From: an uncultured Clostridia bacterium
Lineage (GTDB): Bacteria; Bacillota; Clostridia; UBA1381
Length of the DNA: 21,637 nucleotides
Assembly (NCBI GenBank): GCA_934476075.1
Contig: CAKSNH010000026.1
Span: 1-21,637 of the forward strand
Direction: 5' to 3'
Position numbers and translations under genes: made by a program
Shown here: piece by piece, positions 1-7,145 of the stretch
Position numbering within the stretch: position 1 is the first letter of the stretch
How the letters are laid out: every line of letters begins with the position of its first letter
The notes under the pieces: generated by a model
What the model was told of the DNA's origin: nothing
The model's database searches: none
The model's input: only the letters and a program-made list of their open reading frames with translations

Positions 1-60
1 TTAGTTCACAGTAGCGTCATTCTTCCGCTACACAAATGTAGATATAACCAAAAGTGTAGG

Positions 61-245
61 AATTTCGCCAACTGCGGTCGGCGACAAACTTTTAGAAAGT
101 TTGACCAAACTTGGACGCTAGGGGATTTCGCTCGTTGCGACGAGCGACAAAAGACGCTGCCTTTTGAAACCGCAAGCCTTTAAAAAGGCTTGACCTAAAC
201 TTTGATGGAGCAGAGCCACTTTGCAAGTTTGCGTAAGCGACAAAT
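61..245. repeat. Hairpin-rich intergenic element
   Basis: No gene is seen in the first 280 bases. The stretch contains three short perfect hairpins: AAACTTT at 86-92 with AAAGTTT at 96-102, GCTCGT at 130-135 with ACGAGC at 140-145, and AAGCCTT at 174-180 with AAGGCTT at 185-191. The word GCGACAAA recurs near 81, 144 and 234, and TTTGACC / TTGACC follows two of the hairpins. This pattern of related hairpin modules looks like a dispersed intergenic repeat of a kind common in Clostridia, but no second copy lies in the window to prove it. Confidence 0.4.
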
Positions 246-280
246 CATAATTCATCTGACATTTTAACAGCAAATTTTTT

Positions 281-303
281 AGGTTGTTCATATTGAATAA
301 CCT
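281..303. promoter_or_regulatory. Operator-like dyad over the ABC operon promoter
   Basis: AGGTTGTTCA at 281-290 and TGAATAACCT at 294-303 form a 10-bp inverted repeat with one mismatch around a 3-base centre. It covers the proposed -35 element of the exporter operon, the usual place for a repressor site. The palindrome is seen directly. Its use as an operator, for example for a MarR- or TetR-type drug-responsive regulator, is inference, and no such regulator lies in the window. Confidence 0.4.
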
Positions 304-316
304 GTTTTTATATAAT
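287..316 (+). promoter_or_regulatory. Probable promoter of the ABC exporter operon
   Basis: A perfect -10 TATAAT lies at 311-316. The -35 candidate TTCATA at 287-292 matches 4 of 6 bases with an 18-base spacer. Transcription would start near 322, giving a very short leader before the GGGAGGA ribosome site and the ATG at 338. The -35 overlaps the dyad at 281-303. Confidence 0.45.
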
Positions 317-337
317 TTTTTACCTTGGGAGGAAATA

Positions 338-2065
338 ATGAAAAAATTATTAATTTATCTGAAAGATTATAAAAAAGAAAGTGTGCTCGGACCGCTGTTC
401 AAATTATTGGAGGCATCGTTTGAATTGATTGTACCGCTTGTAATAGCGGCAATTATCGATAACGGTATCGCCAACAATGATATAGGATACATAATTAAAA
501 TGTGTCTTGTGTTGGTGGCACTTGGACTTATCGGCTTGATTTGTTCCGCAACGGCACAATTTTTCGCCGCAAAAGCATCGGTCGGATTTACAAAACAGCT
601 TAGACACGCACTTTTTATGCATATGCAAGGCTTTTCACATTCCAAAATAGACAGTATCGGTACATCTACCATGATTACACGAATGACAAGCGATATAAAT
701 CAAGTGCAGAACGGTGTAAACCTTACATTAAGACTATTGCTGCGTTCACCGTTTGTTGTATTCGGTGCTATGATAATGGCATTCACTATTGACGTGCCTA
801 TGGCACTTATATTTGCGGTTACTATTCCGCTATTGTCAATAGTTGTATTTGGTATTATGCTTTTTTGTATACCGCTTTATAAAAAAGTACAGGAAAGACT
901 TGATAAAGTATTGGGAATTACTCATGAAAATTTAGAGGGTGTAAGGGTAATTCGTGCGTTCGGCAAGGAAAAACAGGAAACAGAGCAGTTTTTTCAATAC
1001 AACGAGGCACTTACGTCAATGCAAAAATATGTGGGCAGAATTTCCGCACTTATGAATCCTATCACATACATTATTATCAATTTTGCAATTATTGCACTTA
1101 TCTGGAAGGGTGCAATCAGAGTTGATATAGGCATACTTACACAGGGACAGGTTGTGGCACTTTATAACTATATGTCACAGATTTTGGTGGAACTTATTAA
1201 ACTGGCAAACCTTATTATCAATATTACAAAATCGGTTGCGTGCGGTAATCGTATACAGTCGATTTTTGAGATTGAGTCGGGCGATGTTGTAAAAAGCGAA
1301 AATGCAAAGAATACAACCGACAATATGGTTGAGTTCAAAAATGTAAGTTTAAGATATGAAAATGCCGGTGACGAATCGCTAAGTAATATGAATTTTGCCG
1401 CAAAAGCCGGTGAGGTTATAGGTGTTATCGGTGGTACGGGTTCGGGCAAAACGTCATTGGTAAATATGATACCTCGTTTTTATGATGCGACAAAAGGAAC
1501 TGTTTTTGTTGACGGTAGTGATGTGACAAGCGTACCTACCGATGAATTAAGAGGAAAAATAGGTATTGTACCGCAGAAAGCTGTATTATTTAAAGGTACG
1601 ATAAGAGAAAATATGAAGTGGGGGAACAAGGACGTTACTGATGAAGAAATTATGTCGGCACTTGAAATTGCACAGGGTAAGGATATAGTTGCGGCGAAAG
1701 AGGACGGTCTTAATTCTATGATTGAACAAGGCGGTAAAAATTTGTCGGGCGGTCAAAGACAGCGTTTGACTATTGCAAGAGCATTGGTGAGAAAACCTAA
1801 GATTTTGATTTTGGACGACAGTTCGTCAGCACTTGACTTTGCGACAGATGCAAAGCTAAGAAAAGCACTGAATGACATGGAGAATAAGCCGACAATATTT
1901 ATAGTGTCGCAAAGAACGGCATCAATTCAACTTGCGGACAAGATTATCGTTCTTGATGACGGAAATATCGTAGGACTTGGCAAACACGAAGAACTTCTTG
2001 AAAATTGTGAGGTATATCGTGAAATATATGATTTACAATTTAAAAAGGAGGCTGTAAACGCATGA
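338..2065 (+). CDS. ABC exporter half-transporter, degenerate ATPase subunit
   Basis: This 575-residue protein joins a six-helix type-IV exporter membrane domain (about residues 10-310) to an ATPase domain (about 335-570), the layout of multidrug/lipid exporters. The ATPase has Walker A GGTGSGKT (365-372), signature LSGGQ (469-473) and Walker B ending LDD (D493, D494). Asp replaces the catalytic Glu at 494, and the switch His is Gln525 (VSQR). This is the pattern of the non-catalytic half of heterodimeric exporters of the TM287/288, BmrCD or LmrCD type. I chose the ATG at 338 because TTGGGAGGA lies just upstream; an in-frame TTG at 284 has no such site. The gene overlaps the next by ATGA, so the halves are probably coupled in translation. 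The substrate is unknown. Confidence 0.9.
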   Translation: MKKLLIYLKDYKKESVLGPLFKLLEASFELIVPLVIAAIIDNGIANNDIGYIIKMCLVLVALGLIGLICSATAQFFAAKASVGFTKQLRHALFMHMQGFSHSKIDSIGTSTMITRMTSDINQVQNGVNLTLRLLLRSPFVVFGAMIMAFTIDVPMALIFAVTIPLLSIVVFGIMLFCIPLYKKVQERLDKVLGITHENLEGVRVIRAFGKEKQETEQFFQYNEALTSMQKYVGRISALMNPITYIIINFAIIALIWKGAIRVDIGILTQGQVVALYNYMSQILVELIKLANLIINITKSVACGNRIQSIFEIESGDVVKSENAKNTTDNMVEFKNVSLRYENAGDESLSNMNFAAKAGEVIGVIGGTGSGKTSLVNMIPRFYDATKGTVFVDGSDVTSVPTDELRGKIGIVPQKAVLFKGTIRENMKWGNKDVTDEEIMSALEIAQGKDIVAAKEDGLNSMIEQGGKNLSGGQRQRLTIARALVRKPKILILDDSSSALDFATDAKLRKALNDMENKPTIFIVSQRTASIQLADKIIVLDDGNIVGLGKHEELLENCEVYREIYDLQFKKEAVNA

Positions 2066-3816
2066 ACAGAAAAAAAAGTGACACTTTGAAAAAAGTGATT
2101 TTATATATTAAACCGTATTTGTTTTTGCTGATTTTATCGGTTATTTTCTCGGCGGTTACGGTGGCTTTTACATTGTATGTACCTATATTAATCGGTCAGG
2201 AGATAGATTTGATTTTGGGCAAAGGTAATGTTGATTTTAAAGGCATAGCCGAAATTGCGGCGAAAACAGGGGTTATTATAGTGGGTATTGCACTGCTGCA
2301 ATGGCTTGTGAATATGATTAACAACAGAATAACATATCATGTTGTGCGTGATATTCGAGATGAGGCATTCAGAAAATTGGAAATTTTGCCGCTTAGTTAT
2401 ATCGACTCTCACCAATCGGGTGATATTGTCAGCAGAATTATTGCCGATGCAGACCAATTTGCTGACGGATTGCTGCTTGGTTTTACACAGCTTTTTACAG
2501 GTATTGTAACAATAATCGGTACATTGGTATTCATGATTACAATTCATGCAGGAATTACCTTATTGGTTATTTTGCTTACACCGTTATCGTTCCTTGTGGC
2601 AAAATTTATTGCTCAGCATACGTTTTCCATGTTTAAGGAACAATCGGAAACTCGTGGCGAGCAGACCGCATTTATTGATGAAATACTTGGAAATCTGAAA
2701 GTTACAAAAGCGTTTTCACATGAAAAGGAAAATATCGAAAAATTTGATGATGTAAATGACAGACTTGCAAAATGTTCACTGAAAGCGATTTTCTATTCAT
2801 CGTTGACCAATCCGTGTACAAGATTTGTAAATAATGTGGTTTATGCGGTGGTAGCGTTGGCGGGAGCAATTATATGTGTAGTCGGCGGAGGCGGATTTAC
2901 GGTCGGCGGACTATCGGCATTGCTTTCGTATGCAAACCAATACACTAAACCGTTTAATGAAATATCGGGAGTTATCACCGAATTGCAGAATGCACTTGCC
3001 TGTGCCGCACGCATTTTTGAGTTGATTGAAGAAAAACCGCAAATTCCGGATAGTGAAGATGCGTTGGTTTTGGAAAATTCACAGGGCAATGTAAATCTTA
3101 AAGATGTATATTTTTCATACAATAAAGATAAAAAGTTAATACAAAACTTCAATTTGTCTGTGAAATCGGGTCAGAAGATTGCGATTGTAGGCCCGACAGG
3201 CTGCGGTAAAACTACCGTAATTAATCTGCTTATGCGTTTTTATGACGTGGACAGCGGAGAAATCAGTGTTGACGATACAGATATACGAAATATTACACGT
3301 CGCAGTTTAAGAGCAAATTATGGAATGGTGTTACAGGAAACATGGCTTAAATCGGGGACTATACGTGAAAATATTGTCATGGGCAAACCCGATGCGACTG
3401 ATGAGGAGGTTATTGCCGCCGCAAAAGCATCATATGCACATAATTTTATAAAACGTTTGCCTAACGGATACGATACTGTTATCGGCGAGGACGGAGGAAA
3501 TTTGTCGCAGGGTCAAAAACAGCTATTGTGTATTACAAGAATTATGCTTTGCCTGCCGCCGGTGTTAATTCTTGACGAGGCGACATCATCTATTGACACC
3601 CGTACAGAAATAAAGGTTCAGCAGGCATTTGAAAAATTGATGAACGGCAGAACTACATTCATAGTTGCACACCGCTTATCTACAATTCGTGAGGCAGATA
3701 TTATTTTGGTTATGAAGGACGGCAATATAATAGAACAGGGCAATCATGAAGAATTGCTTAAAAGGAATGGTTTTTATACAAATCTGTATAACAGTCAGTT
3801 TGCAAATGTACAATAA
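2062..3816 (+). CDS. ABC exporter half-transporter, canonical ATPase subunit
   Basis: This 584-residue partner of the preceding gene has the same plan: a membrane domain (about residues 10-320) and an ATPase domain (about 345-580). Walker A is GPTGCGKT (377-384), Walker B ends LDE with the catalytic Glu506, and the switch His is present (H537 in VAHR). Its signature is LSQGQ (481-485) instead of LSGGQ. In heterodimeric exporters the good site pairs these Walker motifs with the partner's intact LSGGQ, and the weak site pairs the partner's D494/Q525 with this altered signature, so the two genes complement each other as expected. It starts by ATGA overlap, with AAAGGAGG upstream at 2044-2051. 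Membrane location is certain from the fold; multidrug export is the likely but unproven role. Confidence 0.92.
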   Translation: MNRKKSDTLKKVILYIKPYLFLLILSVIFSAVTVAFTLYVPILIGQEIDLILGKGNVDFKGIAEIAAKTGVIIVGIALLQWLVNMINNRITYHVVRDIRDEAFRKLEILPLSYIDSHQSGDIVSRIIADADQFADGLLLGFTQLFTGIVTIIGTLVFMITIHAGITLLVILLTPLSFLVAKFIAQHTFSMFKEQSETRGEQTAFIDEILGNLKVTKAFSHEKENIEKFDDVNDRLAKCSLKAIFYSSLTNPCTRFVNNVVYAVVALAGAIICVVGGGGFTVGGLSALLSYANQYTKPFNEISGVITELQNALACAARIFELIEEKPQIPDSEDALVLENSQGNVNLKDVYFSYNKDKKLIQNFNLSVKSGQKIAIVGPTGCGKTTVINLLMRFYDVDSGEISVDDTDIRNITRRSLRANYGMVLQETWLKSGTIRENIVMGKPDATDEEVIAAAKASYAHNFIKRLPNGYDTVIGEDGGNLSQGQKQLLCITRIMLCLPPVLILDEATSSIDTRTEIKVQQAFEKLMNGRTTFIVAHRLSTIREADIILVMKDGNIIEQGNHEELLKRNGFYTNLYNSQFANVQ

Positions 3817-3830
3817 AATGGAGTATGAAT

Positions 3831-4517
3831 ATGAGTGAAAAATTGAAAGGCAAAAAAGTATATGCGTTTGGCGATAGTATAGTATACGGACATACTATGC
3901 CCGAAAAATCGTTTATGCAGATGATTGCCGATGAATACGGAATAGCTTTGGGAATGTATGCCGTAAACGGTGCGACGGTTGTGAGTATAGACAGTAGCAA
4001 GGAGGTCGAAACAGAGCAATCGGAGGGAAATTATATTATAAATCAGGTAAATAATGCACCTTCCCAAAAGCCTAATGTGATAATTTTCAACGGATATACA
4101 AATGATGCTTACGGAAATTATAATAACGGGCATATTAATATAATGGAGCATTTGGGAGAAATACAGGGAAATCAAGCGACAAAGTTTGATAATCGCACAT
4201 TCTGCGGCGGATTTGAGGAAATTCTTTATACAATGCAGCATAAATGGGCAAATACGCCGATTGTATTTGTGACAGTGCACAAGTCGGGCGGACGTGATTG
4301 GGAAATCCAATGCAAACTGCGGGATTTGGCTTTGGAAATGTGCGAAAAATGGAATGTCGAGGTCATGGACATTTTTGATATTGCCAAGCTTGACACCCGA
4401 AATCAAGCCCAGATGGAAAAATATATTATGGGCGGAGCAGGTTCGCACCCAAATGAGATTGCGTGCAGAGAATTTTACATACCCAATATCGTGGAAAAAT
4501 TAAAAGAATTATTATAA
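3831..4517 (+). CDS. SGNH/GDSL-type hydrolase
   Basis: The 228-residue product has the block I motif FGDSIVYG with nucleophile Ser16, an NGAT segment suited to block II, GYTNDAYG (a G-x-x-N-D form of block III) and SHPNE near the C-terminus carrying the catalytic His. The usual Asp three residues before that His (DxxH) is absent; the segment reads GAGSHPN. The protein has no signal peptide and should be cytoplasmic, acting as an esterase or lipase-like hydrolase on an unknown substrate. I prefer the ATG at 3831 over the one at 3825 because GGAG at 3820-3823 is 7 bases away from 3831 and only 1 from 3825. It follows the exporter by 14 bases and is probably in the same operon. The first structured repeat begins right at its stop codon. 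Confidence 0.75.
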   Translation: MSEKLKGKKVYAFGDSIVYGHTMPEKSFMQMIADEYGIALGMYAVNGATVVSIDSSKEVETEQSEGNYIINQVNNAPSQKPNVIIFNGYTNDAYGNYNNGHINIMEHLGEIQGNQATKFDNRTFCGGFEEILYTMQHKWANTPIVFVTVHKSGGRDWEIQCKLRDLALEMCEKWNVEVMDIFDIAKLDTRNQAQMEKYIMGGAGSHPNEIACREFYIPNIVEKLKELL

Positions 4518-4611
4518 AAAAGCTTCTGATAGAAGCACCGCCTGCGGGCGTAGGAATAAGGTAGCATTTTTGATTTTTCGTTATTGCGTCTTACGCAATT
4601 TCCTACAAATT
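4516..4611. repeat. Structured ~97-bp repeat, tandem copy 1
   Basis: First of three head-to-tail copies, beginning inside the SGNH stop codon. It contains CGCC-TGCG-GGCG, an outer stem GTAGGAA / TTCCTAC, and an inner hairpin ATTGCGT-CTT-ACGCAAT. An additional hairpin GCTTCT-GAT-AGAAGC at the left edge is seen only in this copy. Confidence 0.85.
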
Positions 4612-4708
4612 AAAAAAGCTTCTGTCGGAAACTCCGCCTGTGGGCGTAGGAATAAGGTAGCATTTTTGATTTTTCGTCATTGCGTTTCTACGCAATTTCC
4701 TACAAATT
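4612..4708. repeat. Structured ~97-bp repeat, tandem copy 2
   Basis: Second tandem copy, period 96 bases from the first. The loop of the first hairpin changes to TGTG and the inner loop to TTCT, while the stems CGCC/GGCG, GTAGGAA/TTCCTAC and ATTGCGT/ACGCAAT are kept. Confidence 0.85.
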
Positions 4709-4806
4709 AAAAAAGCTTCTGTCGGAAACTCCGCCGATGGGCGTAGGAATAGGCAGCATTTTTGATTTTTCGTCATTGCGTTTTTACGCAATTTCCTATA
4801 AATTAA
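4709..4806. repeat. Structured ~97-bp repeat, tandem copy 3
   Basis: Third tandem copy, period 97 bases from the second. The loops are GATG and TTTT, the stems are kept, and the outer stem ends in a G-U pair (GTAGGAA / TTCCTAT). A three-base deletion changes AATAAGGTAGC to AATAGGCAGC. Confidence 0.85.
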
Positions 4807-4807
4807 G

Positions 4808-4918
4808 AAAAAAGAGTATCAGATTGAGAGATAAATGAGGTTACCCTCAAAAGTTAGACCAAAAAACTAACTAATTGGAGGTCGGTTCAAAAAGTCCTTG
4901 ATTTGATACTCTTTTTTT
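4808..4918. mobile_element. Long hairpin with IS3-like end sequences (possible MITE or IS remnant)
   Basis: GAGTATCA at 4814-4821 pairs with TGATACTC at 4904-4911, and flanking A and T runs extend this to about 14 bp. Inside are two inward-facing related segments, ACCCTCAAAAGTTAG at 4843-4855 or so and the complement of CTAACTAATTGGAGGT near 4867-4882. The segment CCTCAAAAGTTAGAC resembles the terminal repeats I associate with IS3-family elements. No transposase is present, so this would be a solo-end remnant or a MITE. The outer stem followed by seven T could also end transcription from the SGNH operon. The hairpin is certain; the mobile origin is inference. Confidence 0.4.
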
Positions 4919-5140
4919 GATTAAATACCTAAAAAAATATACAAATGGTTTGTAAATATAAATATATATTTATGAAATATAATATTATGAGGGTAAAGTA
5001 TACTATTTTGATGTTTTATTGAGATATAATAAAATAAACTGTAAAAGTTGCACAAATAATATTTTGGAAAATAAAAATTAAATATAACTTTTAACCAAAA
5101 AATCGGTGTAAATTTTGGTTAATTTCAAAAATAAAAAAGC

Positions 5141-5169
5141 TTGCAAATCACATAAATCGCATATATAAT
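5141..5169 (+). promoter_or_regulatory. Promoter of the rhamnogalacturonan lyase gene
   Basis: TTGCAA at 5141-5146 and TATAAT at 5164-5169 are separated by exactly 17 bases. Transcription would start near 5176, leaving an unusually long leader of about 125 bases. The 220 bases upstream (4919-5140) are very AT-rich and hold nothing else I can recognise. Confidence 0.65.
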
Positions 5170-5170
5170 A

Positions 5171-5259
5171 ATGATGGTGTTTATAAAACATTTCGCATCT
5201 TAAATATTAATTAGTTTAAATATATTTTGGCGGATACTTTCAAATGTTGTAACCATCAT
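5171..5259 (+). promoter_or_regulatory. Two-tier dyad in the PL4 start/leader region
   Basis: Two nested perfect inverted repeats span the leader: ATGATGGT (5171-5178) with ACCATCAT (5252-5259), and AACATTT (5187-5193) with AAATGTT (5242-5248). The outer left arm overlaps the expected transcription start, so it may act as DNA (paired operator half-sites) or, if the start is slightly earlier, as an RNA fold. No known riboswitch class is recognised. Confidence 0.4.
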
Positions 5260-5301
5260 ATTTTTATATGATAAATATATTATATTTAAGGAGAGGGATT
5301 T

Positions 5302-6954
5302 ATGGAAACGGGACAAAGAAAAGCAGGAACAAAAAGGCAGCATGGCAGGATTATATGGAGTATAATGCTGATAATTACTTTATGTACAGCGTTATTTATA
5401 CCTATAATCAGCGTATCTGCGGCAGCGGTAGGATTTTCCGATGACGGAACATACTATACTGTAAATACCAATGCGGGACTTGTTTACAAAATCAAAAAAA
5501 GCAATGGAGATATGACTTCATGCAAATTGAACGGAACAGAATTATGCGGTTCTACAAAGGCATCACACATCAGTTCGGGACTTGGCTCGGCAAAAGTTTC
5601 GTATTCAAAATCACCATCGGGTTCGACAGTTGTAATTACTTGTGAAACAAGTACATTAACTCACTATTATGTTTCAAGAAACGGCGATAACACAATTTAT
5701 ATGGCAACATATGTAACAGCAGAACCGTCAGTTGGCGAATTGCGTTATATATTCAGAGGCAATGGCTCTGTGTTGACTAATGTGCCTACAAATTCAAAAA
5801 TAAAAAATAATACGGGTGCGGTGGAAAGCAAAGACGTATTCGGCTTTTCAAACGGTCAGACAGCATCAAAATATTATGGTAATGACCAGGCAAAAGATTT
5901 AAGTATACGCGGTGTAACAGGAAAAAATGTCGGTGTGTTTATGGCATACGGCAGCAGAGAAACAAGTTCGGGAGGCCCGTTCTACCGTGATATACAATTC
6001 CAAAGCGGTACAGATACCGAGGTTTACAATTATATGAATTCCGGTCACGCAAAGACAGAGGATTGGAGAATGGGACTGCACGGTCCATATGCGCTATGCT
6101 TTACAACAGGTTCAACACCTAGCGTACCTGATTTCAGCTGGATGTCAAGTTTAGGCTTAAAGGGCTGGGTATCGAGCAGAGGTAAAGTAGTATTAAACGG
6201 TTTGAAAAACATGGACACAAGCTATACATATACGGTTGGATTTTCAAACAGCACCGCTCAATATTGGGCAACAGCGTCATCAAAGGGTGCTGCGGTTTGT
6301 GCAAATATGAAACCGGGGACATATAAAATGACTGTATATAAGGGTGAACTTGAAGTATACACAGAAGAGGGTGTAACTGTAACGGCAAACAAAGCCACTA
6401 CATTAAACAGCCGTACTATTTCAAATGACCCGGCAAATACGTCTGTAATTTGGAGAATAGGTAAGTGGGACGGTACACCGCTTGAATTTAAAAATGGTCA
6501 GACATTTACAGTTCGCCATCCGTCAGATACAAGAAATTCGGATTGGGGACCTACAACATATGCGGTCGGCAGTGCTACAAATAAGTTCCCTGCCGCACAA
6601 TTCCGTAACTCAAATTCACCGACAACAATAACATTTAAATTGTCATCAGACCAAGCGGCAGCATCGCATAAGCTTAACATAGGTATTACAACAGCATATA
6701 TAAGCGGAAGACCTAGCGTGACAATTAACGGTCATTCTTTGAAGGCACAAAGTGCAAGTACGCAGCCGAGTACAAGAACCTTGACGGTTGGTACATATCG
6801 TGGAAATAATCACACATATTCATGGACTATACCGGCATCTTATTTTACAGAGGGTACTAATACAATAGAAATTACCCCTATAAGCGGTTCATCGGATTCG
6901 AGCGAATTCCTGAGTGCGGGCTACGCATATGACTGTGTGGAACTAACTAAATAA
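5302..6954 (+). CDS. Secreted rhamnogalacturonan lyase, PL4 family
   Basis: The 550-residue product should cleave rhamnogalacturonan-I by beta-elimination outside the cell. A signal peptide (basic residues 6-16, hydrophobic 17-36, likely cut after VSA at 40) is followed by the three-domain PL4 plan: a beta-sandwich catalytic domain (about 44-290), a fibronectin-III-like domain (about 295-370) and a C-terminal jelly-roll domain (about 378-548). The segments SKYYG, ETSSGGPFYRDIQ, YMNSGHAKTED and MGLHGPYAL match the fungal-type PL4 enzymes. K190 and H249 fit the catalytic Lys150/His210 pair described for Aspergillus aculeatus, with almost the same spacing. There is no cell-wall anchor. AAGGAGAG at 5288-5295 supports the start. 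It is transcribed alone, with a terminator separating it from the GH28-uxa operon. Confidence 0.88.
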   Translation: METGQRKAGTKRQHGRIIWSIMLIITLCTALFIPIISVSAAAVGFSDDGTYYTVNTNAGLVYKIKKSNGDMTSCKLNGTELCGSTKASHISSGLGSAKVSYSKSPSGSTVVITCETSTLTHYYVSRNGDNTIYMATYVTAEPSVGELRYIFRGNGSVLTNVPTNSKIKNNTGAVESKDVFGFSNGQTASKYYGNDQAKDLSIRGVTGKNVGVFMAYGSRETSSGGPFYRDIQFQSGTDTEVYNYMNSGHAKTEDWRMGLHGPYALCFTTGSTPSVPDFSWMSSLGLKGWVSSRGKVVLNGLKNMDTSYTYTVGFSNSTAQYWATASSKGAAVCANMKPGTYKMTVYKGELEVYTEEGVTVTANKATTLNSRTISNDPANTSVIWRIGKWDGTPLEFKNGQTFTVRHPSDTRNSDWGPTTYAVGSATNKFPAAQFRNSNSPTTITFKLSSDQAAASHKLNIGITTAYISGRPSVTINGHSLKAQSASTQPSTRTLTVGTYRGNNHTYSWTIPASYFTEGTNTIEITPISGSSDSSEFLSAGYAYDCVELTK

Positions 6955-6972
6955 TATAATATGAAGTAAATG

Positions 6973-7012
6973 AAAACTCGGACTTACGGTGCAGACTGTA
7001 AGTCCGAGTTTT
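6973..7012 (+). terminator. Terminator after the PL4 gene
   Basis: AAAACTCGGACTTAC at 6973-6987 pairs perfectly with GTAAGTCCGAGTTTT at 6998-7012 around a 10-base loop. The T tract after it is interrupted (TTTTGTGTTT), but the 15-bp stem 19 bases after the stop codon is a convincing Rho-independent terminator. Confidence 0.85.
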
Positions 7013-7107
7013 GTGTTTAAATTATTGTTTTATATAAAGAGCAATATATGTATGTTTTTTAGTGATTTGGGGCAATATTATATATTTTTTAATATTTATT
7101 ATAGTGA

Positions 7108-7113
7108 TATAAT
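7108..7113 (+). promoter_or_regulatory. Likely -10 element of the GH28-uxa operon
   Basis: TATAAT lies 33 bases before the GH28 start codon, within AT-rich DNA. At the right distance upstream there is only a T-rich stretch (TTTTTT at 7085-7090), so the -35 element is weak or absent, which would suit activator-dependent expression. This is the only good -10 between the PL4 terminator and the GH28 start. Confidence 0.4.
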
Positions 7114-7145
7114 TCTAATTAATAAATGCAAAGGGGTAAATATAT

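Noticed and set aside
284..337. N-terminal extension of the first ABC subunit from a TTG codon
   Set aside because: The ribosome site GGGAGGA lies immediately before the ATG at 338, and the extension overlaps the promoter.
4603..4791. Minus-strand frame of 62 residues across the tandem repeats
   Set aside because: It is repetitive because the DNA is repetitive, has no ribosome site, and covers the structured repeats.
4516..4806. CRISPR-like array from three regular repeats
   Set aside because: The copies are directly adjacent with no unique spacers, the unit is about 97 bases, and no cas gene is present.
5171..5259. Known riboswitch in the PL4 leader
   Set aside because: The arms do not match the conserved cores of any riboswitch class I know, so it is listed only as a dyad.
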